Assembly: GCA_015065165.1 (NCBI GenBank)
Contig: SVQU01000011.1
Location: 1-56,766, forward strand
Direction of reading: 5' to 3'
Length of the DNA: 56,766 nt
DNA from: Oscillospiraceae bacterium
GTDB lineage: Bacteria; Bacillota; Clostridia; Oscillospirales; CAG-382
Of the stretch, positions 1 to 7,473 are shown piece after piece; position 1 is the first letter of the stretch; every line of letters starts with the position of its first letter. A program made the position numbers and the translations under genes. Below the pieces are notes generated by a model. It worked only from the letters and a program-made list of their open reading frames with translations. It had not been told where the DNA came from and searched no databases.

Positions 1-113
1 CCGTGGTTGCAAAGGGCGTTGATAACGAACAGCAAAAGGCATTTTTGCTTGAATTAAAATGCTTGTATATGCAGGGCAGGTTGTTTGGAGAAGCCGAATA
101 TTTCTCGATTTAA
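1..113 (+). CDS. C-terminal end of an unidentified protein (partial)
   Basis: An open frame enters from the left edge (codons in phase with position 3) and stops at a TAA at 111-113. It leaves a 36-residue tail that ends in GEAEYFSI. The tail is mixed helical (LLELKCLYMQGRLFGEAEY), with no signal, repeat or motif I recognise. It lies 24 bases upstream of the next gene on the same strand, so it may belong to the same operon. Function cannot be given from the visible part. Confidence 0.5.
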   Translation, partial: VVAKGVDNEQQKAFLLELKCLYMQGRLFGEAEYFSI

Positions 114-137
114 GACCGAAGGGATGGTATCATCGTT

Positions 138-866
138 TTGAAAGAAAAACCGAATATGAATATCACTGACGAACGAATGAAACCATTTGTTGTCAGAGCA
201 ACGGCAAAGTCTGTCAGACGACGTAATTTGCTTTTGCGAATATTTTGTATAATTCTTCTTATTGCAATTTTGCTTTTGGGCGTGTTTTATGCGCTTTCCG
301 CCTTCGTAAACAAGGCGGGTAACTTCACGGTGTGGATATCCGACGAGGATTTAAACCTTATCACTCTTTGTGATACGCCCGATTTCGAGGAATGTGCCAC
401 TATTTTAGAGGCGGATACGATTGCTCAAATGGATAATATCACAAAAGCGTGGCTGCCCGAGAATATAGACGAGGGCGAGGGCTCACACAACGGTGATAAT
501 TACATAGCTTATACCTTCTATTTGAAAAACGCAGGCGAAAACGAAATTTCTTATTCTTCACAAATCGACATTCACGCGGTTACAAAAGAAGCCGACAATG
601 CGGTTAGAGTGATGATACTAAAAAATGGTGAAGAAACGGTTTATGCTAAACCTCAAAAGGGTTCTTCCGAGCCTGAACCCGATACCGTTCCGTTTCTTTC
701 CAATACACAGGTGCTTCAAAACACTACCGAAGGCTTTAAGCCCGGCGACGTGGATAAGTACACCGTTGTAATTTGGCTCGAGGGTAACGATCCTGAATGT
801 GTTGATGATATTAAGGGCGGAGTAGTTAAAATGTCAATGAATTTTAAGGTTTTAGAGACCGACTGA
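138..866 (+). CDS. Membrane-anchored protein of the SipW/TasA-type family
   Basis: This 242-residue protein is probably exported. A basic N-terminus (KSVRRRN) is followed by one hydrophobic segment at about residues 31-55, and the rest looks extracellular. There is no AWF tripeptide after the segment, unlike the later paralogues, so it may stay membrane-anchored. Near the C-terminus (about 213-221) it carries the motif IWLEGNDPEC, shared with four other genes here, followed by DDIKGG and an amphipathic strand. The start is a TTG with an AAGGGA site about 13 bases upstream. An ATG at 156 is possible but has no good ribosome site. It is the first complete gene of the export locus. The exact role is unknown; by family it would be a minor fibre or surface component. 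Confidence 0.6.
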   Translation: MKEKPNMNITDERMKPFVVRATAKSVRRRNLLLRIFCIILLIAILLLGVFYALSAFVNKAGNFTVWISDEDLNLITLCDTPDFEECATILEADTIAQMDNITKAWLPENIDEGEGSHNGDNYIAYTFYLKNAGENEISYSSQIDIHAVTKEADNAVRVMILKNGEETVYAKPQKGSSEPEPDTVPFLSNTQVLQNTTEGFKPGDVDKYTVVIWLEGNDPECVDDIKGGVVKMSMNFKVLETD

Positions 867-906
867 CGGGGACACGTAAGTCAGTATCTTTAAAATCTTG
901 AAATTC

Positions 907-935
907 TTGCAAAACTAACCTTACTCTTATATCAA
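907..935 (+). promoter_or_regulatory. Possible promoter of the major TasA-like gene
   Basis: TTGCAA at 907-912 and TATCAA at 930-935 are separated by 17 bases. The -10 box is weak. The position, about 55 bases before the 989 start and in a 122-base gap, fits a promoter for a strongly expressed secreted protein, but the match alone is modest. Confidence 0.3.
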
Positions 936-988
936 CACGTTTAAGATAAATTAAACAGACAAAAAATTTTTAAAAAAGGAGAACTCTT

Positions 989-1912
989 ATGAACAAGAAC
1001 TTAACTAAAAAAGCTCTGGTTCCCGCAATTGCTATGGTTTTGGCCTCTGTAATTGCATTGTCAGGCGTAACCTACGCTTGGTTTACAACAGGTACTACCG
1101 CTACCATTGAAAACCTCGACGTAAACGTTATGACTGCAAACGGCATTCAGGTTTCTCTTGACGCTGTAAACTGGAAAAACACCATTTCCGGCGAAGACAT
1201 CAAGAACGCTATCCTTGATGCAACCGATTATCCCGAACGTCTCATTCAGTACCCCACCGGTGAAATCGCTCCCGTTTCCACCGCAGGTAACGTTACCAAC
1301 GGTCAGTTGGAAATGTTCTTGGGCGGCTACAACGATGACGGTACCCTTTATTCCAAGGCTATTGCAGAAGTGCAAGGCACCTCCAACGTTAACTACGTTG
1401 CTTTCGACTTGTTCTTCCAGACCCAGACCGAACAGACCTTGTCTTTCTTGGTAGGTGAAGGTAACTCCGAGGTTAAGAGCATCGATTACGCTACCGGTGC
1501 TGATTCTAATGTTCTCACCTCTTCCGCTGTTCGTGTTGCTTTGCTTCCTATGGGCACAAAGGCTACTCCTGCAGAAGCTCAGGCTCTTAAGGGCGACGGC
1601 ACTGTTAAGATTTGGGAACCCAACGCTAGCACTCACGTTGACACTAAGAACGTAGGCGAAATCGATTATGAAGGCTTTGCAAAGGCATTTGCTGCTGAAA
1701 ACGAAAAGAATCTCGGCGATAACGTTGCATCCGTTACTACCGAAAAAAGCACCTTCGAGCTTGTTAAACTTACCCCCGGTATCACCAAGGTTCGTGTATA
1801 CATCTGGTTGGAAGGTCAGGACGTAGACTGCGTTAACAAGATTTCTAACGCAGACTTCAGAACCATCCTTAGCTTCAACGTACCTAAGGCTGCAACTACT
1901 CCCAACAACTAA
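989..1912 (+). CDS. SipW-dependent exported protein, TasA/CalY-like, likely major subunit
   Basis: 307 residues. The N-terminus is a SipW-type signal: charged start, hydrophobic stretch at about 10-29, then VTYAWFTTG, the usual context for cleavage by a SipW signal peptidase. The mature part is acidic and rich in Thr, Val and Asn, as in TasA/camelysin fibre proteins. The C-terminus holds VYIWLEGQDVDCV (Trp at about 273). Codon use is strongly biased toward AAC, GTT and GGT compared with its neighbours, and the ribosome site is strong (AAAGGAGAA), both suggesting high expression. A 13-bp hairpin separates it from the signal peptidase gene. I infer that it is the major extracellular fibre subunit; the assignment to a TasA-like role rests on signal type and context. 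Confidence 0.75.
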   Translation: MNKNLTKKALVPAIAMVLASVIALSGVTYAWFTTGTTATIENLDVNVMTANGIQVSLDAVNWKNTISGEDIKNAILDATDYPERLIQYPTGEIAPVSTAGNVTNGQLEMFLGGYNDDGTLYSKAIAEVQGTSNVNYVAFDLFFQTQTEQTLSFLVGEGNSEVKSIDYATGADSNVLTSSAVRVALLPMGTKATPAEAQALKGDGTVKIWEPNASTHVDTKNVGEIDYEGFAKAFAAENEKNLGDNVASVTTEKSTFELVKLTPGITKVRVYIWLEGQDVDCVNKISNADFRTILSFNVPKAATTPNN

Positions 1913-1928
1913 TTTTTCGTATATCTTG

Positions 1929-1960
1929 TTCCAAGGGGTGGAAAACCCCACCCCTTGGAA
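1929..1960 (+). terminator. Perfect 13-bp hairpin between the major subunit and signal peptidase genes
   Basis: The left arm 1929-1941 (TTCCAAGGGGTGG) and right arm 1948-1960 pair perfectly around a 6-base loop. No U-tract follows, only ATAACTAAAAGG and then the next ribosome site. It is therefore more likely a partial terminator or an mRNA 3'-end stabiliser/processing point that lowers downstream expression than a full stop. Confidence 0.6.
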
Positions 1961-1983
1961 ATAACTAAAAGGAGGGGAAACAC

Positions 1984-2685
1984 TTGAATAAAGTGATTAA
2001 ACAGATCTGCTCATCACTGGTTACCATATTGGTGGTTGTGTTGGTTCTGCTCTCTATTATCATTTCTATTTCTTCTATAACGGCTAAGGCAAATAACGGT
2101 GTCCCCGATTTGTTTGGCTATTCTCCGTTTTCTGTACAAACCGATTCTATGTATCCCACGCTAAGCAAGGGCGATTACATTTTTGTGGAAAAATGCGACA
2201 CCAAAGCGTTAGAGGTGGGGGATATCGTTACCTATTTTACCTTTATCGAGGGTAAACGCGTGGTAAATACCCACAGAATCGTGGACGTTTTCAAAGAGGG
2301 AGATATTATCGAATATCAGACTCAGGGTGATAACAAACAAACCAACCCCGAGCCTGACGAGCTTTTGCTTGCTCCCGGCGACGTTATTGGCAAATATAAC
2401 GACAGTAAAATTCCTAAGATGGGCGCTGTAATCGACTATTTAGGTACTCGAATGGGCTTCTTCTTGGTTATTCTACTCCCCGTTTTGTTGTTCACTCTCT
2501 ATCAAATCTATAAGCTGGTTATGATTATTCTTTACAACCATAAGGTTGACGTTGTCAACGCTGCCAACGAATCCACCAGCGATGAGGTTAAGGAAGCGAT
2601 TATTGCCGAATATCTCGCGCAGCAACAGAAAAAAGAAGCAGAAAAAACAGAAAAATCAGAAGAAACAGAAGACAAAAACGATTAA
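1984..2685 (+). CDS. sipW: SipW-type signal peptidase I (family S26B)
   Basis: 233-residue membrane peptidase that would cleave the SipW-type signals of the neighbouring proteins. Membrane segments lie at about 10-33 and 158-180, placing the catalytic part outside the cell. The ER/archaeal-type catalytic set is visible: Ser55 in TDSMYPTL, His97 in NTHRIV (His in place of the Lys of the bacterial P-type) and Asp116 in TQGDNK. The C-terminal tail is charged (KKEAEKTEKSEETED). The start is TTG, chosen because GGAGGGG lies 7-8 bases upstream. It follows the major subunit gene as sipW/tasA genes do in Bacillus. Its substrates are inferred from adjacency. Confidence 0.88.
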   Translation: MNKVIKQICSSLVTILVVVLVLLSIIISISSITAKANNGVPDLFGYSPFSVQTDSMYPTLSKGDYIFVEKCDTKALEVGDIVTYFTFIEGKRVVNTHRIVDVFKEGDIIEYQTQGDNKQTNPEPDELLLAPGDVIGKYNDSKIPKMGAVIDYLGTRMGFFLVILLPVLLFTLYQIYKLVMIILYNHKVDVVNAANESTSDEVKEAIIAEYLAQQQKKEAEKTEKSEETEDKND

Positions 2686-2748
2686 GTGTGCAGCATAAAA
2701 CGTACGTTTAAACCCAAAAACGTTTTTATGTATGTTTTTGCTGTGCGC

Positions 2749-3005
2749 TTAGAGTGAGTCAAGCGTATCCGAACCTTTGGGCGGCATATTTTCGCTCACT
2801 CATTGTCAAAATACTTGCGAAATGCAAGTGTTTGCTCTGTTTTTCCTTAATAAACCAAATATTTCCGAAAAATCCCTTAACCACAAAGAGGGGAGGGGTT
2901 TTCGCGGTGTTTTTGGGTAAGAGGATATAACTTATTGCAAATTCGAAATGCCGAAAAGGCTTTAAAAAACCTTTGGGCGGCTCGGATATACTTGACTCAC
3001 TCTAA
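2749..3005 (+). repeat. 257-bp element bounded by 24-bp imperfect inverted repeats
   Basis: The arm at 2749-2772 (starts TTAGAGTGAGTCAAG) and the arm at 2982-3005 (ends CTTGACTCACTCTAA) are reverse complements with two mismatches in 24. Inside lie a 14-base direct repeat AACCTTTGGGCGGC at 2772-2785 and 2968-2981, each abutting or close to a terminal arm, and a small hairpin ACTTGC-GAAAT-GCAAGT at 2813-2829. No reading frame is visible. It fills the 338-base gap between sipW and the ATPase gene. It could be a MITE-like remnant or a long-range RNA stem in the leader of the ATPase gene. No target duplication is evident. Confidence 0.55.
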
Positions 3006-3023
3006 ACGGAAGGATTATTTCAA

Positions 3024-4547
3024 ATGGATGTTTTTATTAAATTTCTGGTTGACTTTTTAGAAACATTTTTTGGCTCTTTGTGGTCCGGCATAAGCGGCTT
3101 GTTCGTTGGTTTTATCGGTATGTTTAACGTACCCAAATATGTTGAAACCTTTAAGGAATATTCCGGCGATTTCGGCGGACTTGCATGGGCGTTGGCTATT
3201 TTAACGGTGATTTTGTTGATAGCGGCTCTCGGCTGTATCGTGTTCGTTATTTACTTGGCAATCAGAAAGTACGTTCGAATCAGAACCACTATGGTTAGTC
3301 AAGAAGAGCTTCTTAACGAGGTTGGCAAGCTTAACCACGAGGTTATCAAGCTTTCCACCGAAAAAGAGCGTATTCTTGCTATGAAGGTTTCTCAGCTTGG
3401 ATTAAAGCCCGATGAAAGCAACGTTATCGAGGAAGAACATAAAGAAGAAACTCCTCTTACCGAGGGCGAAAGCCGTTTCTATAAGTGTACTCTTATCGAT
3501 GAACAGATGAAGGATTACGTTCCCAAGGAATATAATTACGATATCACTTTGTCCGAAATTTGTGATATGTTCAGAAATTTCGCTTGCTCCAGAATGGGCT
3601 TGTTCTATGAAATTAAAATTATACGTCTGTTCATAGCGGCTTTTGCTTCTACCCGATTGATTATTCTTCAGGGTATTTCGGGTACAGGTAAAACCTCTTT
3701 GCCTTACGCATTCGGTAAGTTTATTCAAAACGATACCAATATCGCTTCTGTTCAGCCCTCTTGGCGCGACAGAACCGAGCTTTATGGTTACTTTAACGAA
3801 TTTACCAAGCGTTTTAACGAAACCGAAACTTTAAAGAGAATGTACGAGGCTACATATACCGAGGATGTGTTCCTTACCATCCTGGACGAAATGAATATCG
3901 CCCGTATCGAATATTATTTCGCGGAAATGCTTTCTATTTTGGAAATGCCCAGCCGTTCCGAATGGGTTATCGACCTTGTTCCCAGCGGTTGGCCTAATGA
4001 CCCAAAGCATATCGTAAACGGCCGTTTCCGTTTGCCTGAAAATATGTGGTACGTTGGTACTGCAAACAACGACGACTCTACCTTTGCTATTTCGGATAAG
4101 GTTTATGACCGTGCACTTCCCATTAACATCGATACCAAGGGTGTGTATTTCGAAGCACCCTATACCGAAAACCTAAACTTAAGCTATAAGCATCTTGAAA
4201 AGATGTTTGATGAAGCAAAGGCGGCAAACAAGGTTTCCGAAGAAAACCTTAAGAAAATCGAAGTTCTTGACGACTACGTTATCGAGCACTTCCGCTTGGC
4301 TTTCGGTAACCGTATCGTTAAGCAGTTGCGCGATTTCGTTCCCGTTTACGTTGCTTGCGGCGGTACCGAAATCGACGGTATCGACTATGTTCTGGCTAAC
4401 AAGATTTTAAGAAAGTTCGAAAGCTTGAACCTTGCGTTCATCCGTGATGAAATCGAAGGACTTATCGCTTATTTAAGCGAATTGTTCGGCAAAGAAAATA
4501 TGGGCGAATCCAAGGCGTATTTGTCCAGATTGCAAAAGCTATTCTAA
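3024..4547 (+). CDS. Membrane-anchored McrB-like AAA+ ATPase
   Basis: 507 residues. There is an amphipathic N-terminus, one clear membrane helix at about 53-82, and a short coiled coil at about 91-125. The McrB-type AAA+ domain follows from about 195. Visible motifs are Walker A GISGTGKTS (217-225), the McrB-like SWRDRTELYGYFN (246-258), Walker B LTILDEMN (284-291) and sensor 1 TANND (346-350). McrB proteins normally are soluble GTPases paired with the nuclease McrC. Here the enzyme is tethered to the membrane, sits between a signal peptidase and exported proteins, and is followed at 35 bases by a DUF2357 protein. The motor assignment is secure. The role (export, assembly or defence) is inference, and nucleotide preference (GTP or ATP) cannot be read. 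Confidence 0.82.
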   Translation: MDVFIKFLVDFLETFFGSLWSGISGLFVGFIGMFNVPKYVETFKEYSGDFGGLAWALAILTVILLIAALGCIVFVIYLAIRKYVRIRTTMVSQEELLNEVGKLNHEVIKLSTEKERILAMKVSQLGLKPDESNVIEEEHKEETPLTEGESRFYKCTLIDEQMKDYVPKEYNYDITLSEICDMFRNFACSRMGLFYEIKIIRLFIAAFASTRLIILQGISGTGKTSLPYAFGKFIQNDTNIASVQPSWRDRTELYGYFNEFTKRFNETETLKRMYEATYTEDVFLTILDEMNIARIEYYFAEMLSILEMPSRSEWVIDLVPSGWPNDPKHIVNGRFRLPENMWYVGTANNDDSTFAISDKVYDRALPINIDTKGVYFEAPYTENLNLSYKHLEKMFDEAKAANKVSEENLKKIEVLDDYVIEHFRLAFGNRIVKQLRDFVPVYVACGGTEIDGIDYVLANKILRKFESLNLAFIRDEIEGLIAYLSELFGKENMGESKAYLSRLQKLF

Positions 4548-4582
4548 TTAAGTAATTATTCTGAAGATATAGGAGAGATAAA

Positions 4583-6541
4583 ATGACCTTAGATTTTGAA
4601 TTATTATATGACATATATACTCAGGACTTTATCTCTCTTGTTCAAAGCGAGGAGTTTTACACCGAGTTTATGAATAAGGCAATGAGTGGCAACTCCGAGG
4701 TGTCCTATATGCACCGCTTTATTGATAAACAAATCGATTTAACCTGGATAGAGGCTATTGAAGAAGCGATTATACCTCTTGACAACATTATAAGAAACCC
4801 CCGTCGTTTTATCGTTCAGGAGGAGGAAATTGTTAACATCGAGTTGGCAAGAAAAATCTCTCCCGAATCTATAAGACATTTGGCTCAGCATACCAATATG
4901 ATAGCCAAGGTAGAAGAAGATACGGTTACTCCCAACCGCATCCTTAACATATTTAAGGAAGAAAGCTTCGAAACCTACGAAAACCGCTTTATCTACACCT
5001 TGCTTATCAATCTTCAGTATTTTATCAGTAAAAGACTTAAAGCTATCGAGGATTGCGTAGACGGCAACAACGTTACCTCCATTTTGTTCAAGGATAATTT
5101 CAGCATCGGAAAAGAAAACGTAAAATGCTCTTTCGAGATGACAATTGATTCCCCCGGCTTTAAAATGGACGGCGATTTGCTTGACGTTGACCCCGAAAAG
5201 CTCAGTAAATTCCAAAGAATTGAAAGAATCAAAAAGATTCTTTACGATTTTCAGAATTCGCCTTTAATCAAGGCGCTAAACGGCACAACCTTGGTTCGTC
5301 CTCCCATTATGAGAACCAACGTTTTGCAGAAAAACCCCGATTTTAAAAAGGCAAAGGCTTTGTGGGATTTCATCGAAACCTACAGAGAATCCGGCTTTAA
5401 CGTTGAGGTTACCGAAACAAACGAAATCCCCAGCGATAAATATCTGTCGGATTTGTATTCTACAATGATTCTTAACTATTCGCTGTTGAAGCATCATATC
5501 GGCAGCGAGGGAGAATACGAGCCTCAAAAGCGAAGAAAAATTATCACGCCCAAGATTATCGAAAGAACCTTTTTGGACGTGTTGGATGATTTGTCCTTTG
5601 ATATCGACGTTATCCAGCGTATCTTTAACGAGCAGGTGGCGAAATCCACCAAAAAACGTCAAAAGCAGGAAAAGGAAATTCTTGCCGTTATCGACCGCGC
5701 ATTGAAAACCGAGAAAAAGCGCAGGGACGATATAGAAAACGCCCGTCTTGCAGTGCTAGAGCAGGAAAAGGCGGAAAGACAGCGTATCCGTGCCGAAAGA
5801 AAGGCACAGCTGGAAGCCGAGAAATTGGCAAAAGAACAGGAACGCTTGGAAAAACAGCGCATAAGAGAAGAAGAAAAGAAGCGTCTTGAGGAAGAAAAGA
5901 TTAGAAAGGCGCAGGAAAAACAAGCTCTTAAGGAAGCGCTTGAAAAACAAAAAGAGCTTGAAAAGAAGCAAAAGGAACGCGAAAGATTAAAGCGTCAAAA
6001 GGAAAAACAGGCGCTTCTTGAAAAGGAACGTCAGCGCAAGGCTAAGGAACAGCAAAGGCTGAAAGAAAAGAAGGCTAAGGAATTAGCACTTCAAAAGGAA
6101 GCCGAGCAAAAACGCAAGGAAAAAGAAAAGCTTAAGCTGAAAAAGGAAAAACAAGCCAAGGAATTGGCACTTCAGAAAGAAGCCGAAAGAAAGCGCAAAG
6201 AAAAAGAAAGACTTAAGCTTCAAAAAGAAAAAGAGGCTTTGGCGGAAAAGGAACGCAAGGCGAAGGAACAGCAAAGGCTGAAAGAAAAGCAAGCCAAGGA
6301 ACTTGCGCTTCAAAAGGAAGCCGAAAGAAAGCGCAAGGAAAAAGAAAGGCTTAAGCTTCAAAAGGAGAAAGAGGCTTTTGCAGAAAAGGAAAAGCTTCGC
6401 AAGGCTAAAGAACGCGAAAGGCTTAAAGAAAAGAAAGCCAAGGAAGCGGCTTTGCTTAAAGAAAAGGAAGCCAAAATCAAGGCGAGAGAAAAGGCAAAGA
6501 TCGAGGCTCTCAGACAAAAGAATAAAACCAATAAAAACTAA
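4583..6541 (+). CDS. DUF2357/McrC-N-like protein with long C-terminal coiled coil
   Basis: 652 residues, no signal or membrane segment. Residues about 60-310 resemble the DUF2357 region that accompanies McrB-type ATPases (YENRFIYTLLINLQYF at about 132, PLIKALNG and LVRPPIMRTNVLQKNPDF at about 227-254). A PD-(D/E)xK nuclease module, as in McrC, is not visible. Instead, from about 350 to the end there are some 300 residues of Lys/Glu/Arg/Gln-rich heptads predicted to form a continuous coiled coil, built from imperfect repeats such as KEAERKRKEKERLKLQKEKE. The gene lies 35 bases after the McrB-like ATPase and is almost certainly its partner. I infer a structural or tethering role. The DUF2357 call is from remembered motifs and should be tested by a profile search. 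Confidence 0.65.
   Translation: MTLDFELLYDIYTQDFISLVQSEEFYTEFMNKAMSGNSEVSYMHRFIDKQIDLTWIEAIEEAIIPLDNIIRNPRRFIVQEEEIVNIELARKISPESIRHLAQHTNMIAKVEEDTVTPNRILNIFKEESFETYENRFIYTLLINLQYFISKRLKAIEDCVDGNNVTSILFKDNFSIGKENVKCSFEMTIDSPGFKMDGDLLDVDPEKLSKFQRIERIKKILYDFQNSPLIKALNGTTLVRPPIMRTNVLQKNPDFKKAKALWDFIETYRESGFNVEVTETNEIPSDKYLSDLYSTMILNYSLLKHHIGSEGEYEPQKRRKIITPKIIERTFLDVLDDLSFDIDVIQRIFNEQVAKSTKKRQKQEKEILAVIDRALKTEKKRRDDIENARLAVLEQEKAERQRIRAERKAQLEAEKLAKEQERLEKQRIREEEKKRLEEEKIRKAQEKQALKEALEKQKELEKKQKERERLKRQKEKQALLEKERQRKAKEQQRLKEKKAKELALQKEAEQKRKEKEKLKLKKEKQAKELALQKEAERKRKEKERLKLQKEKEALAEKERKAKEQQRLKEKQAKELALQKEAERKRKEKERLKLQKEKEAFAEKEKLRKAKERERLKEKKAKEAALLKEKEAKIKAREKAKIEALRQKNKTNKN
6073..6387 (+). 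repeat. Imperfect tandem DNA repeats inside the coiled-coil coding region
   Basis: Three related blocks begin at about 6073, 6155 and 6292, each with the pattern GCcAAGGAAtTgGCaCTTC followed by AA(A/G)GAAGCCGA and a Lys/Glu-rich run. The latter two are about 96 bases each and differ at few positions. The pattern suggests growth of the coiled coil by unequal recombination or slippage. Confidence 0.6.
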
Positions 6542-6562
6542 TTAAGGCAGGAGGTGGCAATT

Positions 6563-7471
6563 ATGAAAAAAATACCGATTTGGAAAAACGTAACTTTGCT
6601 TGTTTCCACTTTTGCTATAATCATGGTTGCTGCCTTTGCGTGGTTTTATACAGGTCCCTACGCTCATATGAACGGTTTGGCAACCCCTGTGGGTAAGGCT
6701 TCGTATATTCAAATTTCCGACAACGGCGACGATTGGGCAGGCGGTTTAGAGCTTGACGTTGGTTTTAACAGAACCTTCAAAGAAATTTCCGGCGACGGTG
6801 TTAGCTTTTTTGCTCCCGTTTATGAGGACGTTGAAAATGCGGGCGGCGGTTTTTCTAAAGAGCTTGTTTCCTTTAACAAGGTTAACGGAAATCAATATTA
6901 TTACGAAAAGACCTTGGATTTGCGTACCGACGTCGCTCAGGACGTTTATTTGTCCCCCGAAAGCAGCGTAATGTCGGTAAATCCCCGAGATAACACCTAT
7001 ATTGACGGCGCAATCAGAGTGGCGTTGTTAGAATTGGACGAAAACGGAAACGAAACCTTAAAATGTATTTGGGCGCCCAATTCTACCGTGGAGTATACCG
7101 CCGCAACAAACTCCTTTGCAAGAGATGGCGGCGTAGAGCCTTATTATTACTATCAAAAATCCACCACCCCTGTAAATGTTGACGGCTTGGATGAAACAAA
7201 TCCCGACGTTGCGATAATTTCTACAGAAGGTACGGACGAAAACGGCTGCGGATACAACCAAGAATATAAATTCTTGTGGACAAATGGGCAGAATATGCCC
7301 GAAAACGCCCCCGTTATTTTAACAATGGACAATAAAGGTGAGGATAACCTTTATTATAAAAGTATAAAGGTCAGAGTTTGGCTTGAGGGCTACGACAGAG
7401 AATGCGTCGGGCTTTTAAGCGGTCAGGGCTTTACTATGAAACTCCAATTTACTGCACAGGAGGTAGAATAA
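6563..7471 (+). CDS. SipW-dependent exported protein with C-terminal WLEG motif
   Basis: 302 residues. The start is the ATG at 6563, preceded at the right distance by AGGAGGTG; a GTG at 6554 would overlap that ribosome site and is rejected. The signal is SipW-like: KKIPIWKNV, a hydrophobic run and AAFAWFYTG at about 23-31. The mature part has the pattern ISDNGDDWAGGLEL near its N-terminus. A mid-region IDGAIRVALLEL...WAPNSTVEY is shared with the next gene, and VRVWLEGYDREC (Trp about 273) lies near the end. It follows the DUF2357 gene by 21 bases and precedes a close paralogue by 2 bases, so translation is probably coupled. Probably a fibre or surface-layer subunit; function is inferred from family only. 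Confidence 0.72.
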   Translation: MKKIPIWKNVTLLVSTFAIIMVAAFAWFYTGPYAHMNGLATPVGKASYIQISDNGDDWAGGLELDVGFNRTFKEISGDGVSFFAPVYEDVENAGGGFSKELVSFNKVNGNQYYYEKTLDLRTDVAQDVYLSPESSVMSVNPRDNTYIDGAIRVALLELDENGNETLKCIWAPNSTVEYTAATNSFARDGGVEPYYYYQKSTTPVNVDGLDETNPDVAIISTEGTDENGCGYNQEYKFLWTNGQNMPENAPVILTMDNKGEDNLYYKSIKVRVWLEGYDRECVGLLSGQGFTMKLQFTAQEVE

Positions 7472-7473
7472 TA

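Noticed and set aside
1061..1951. Open frame of 296 codons antisense to the major subunit gene
   Set aside because: It overlaps the clear SipW-type gene completely, and its Cys/Val-rich composition is a reflection of that gene.
4583..6541. McrC-type nuclease subunit
   Set aside because: No PD-(D/E)xK-like acidic/lysine pattern is visible; the C-terminal half is pure coiled coil.
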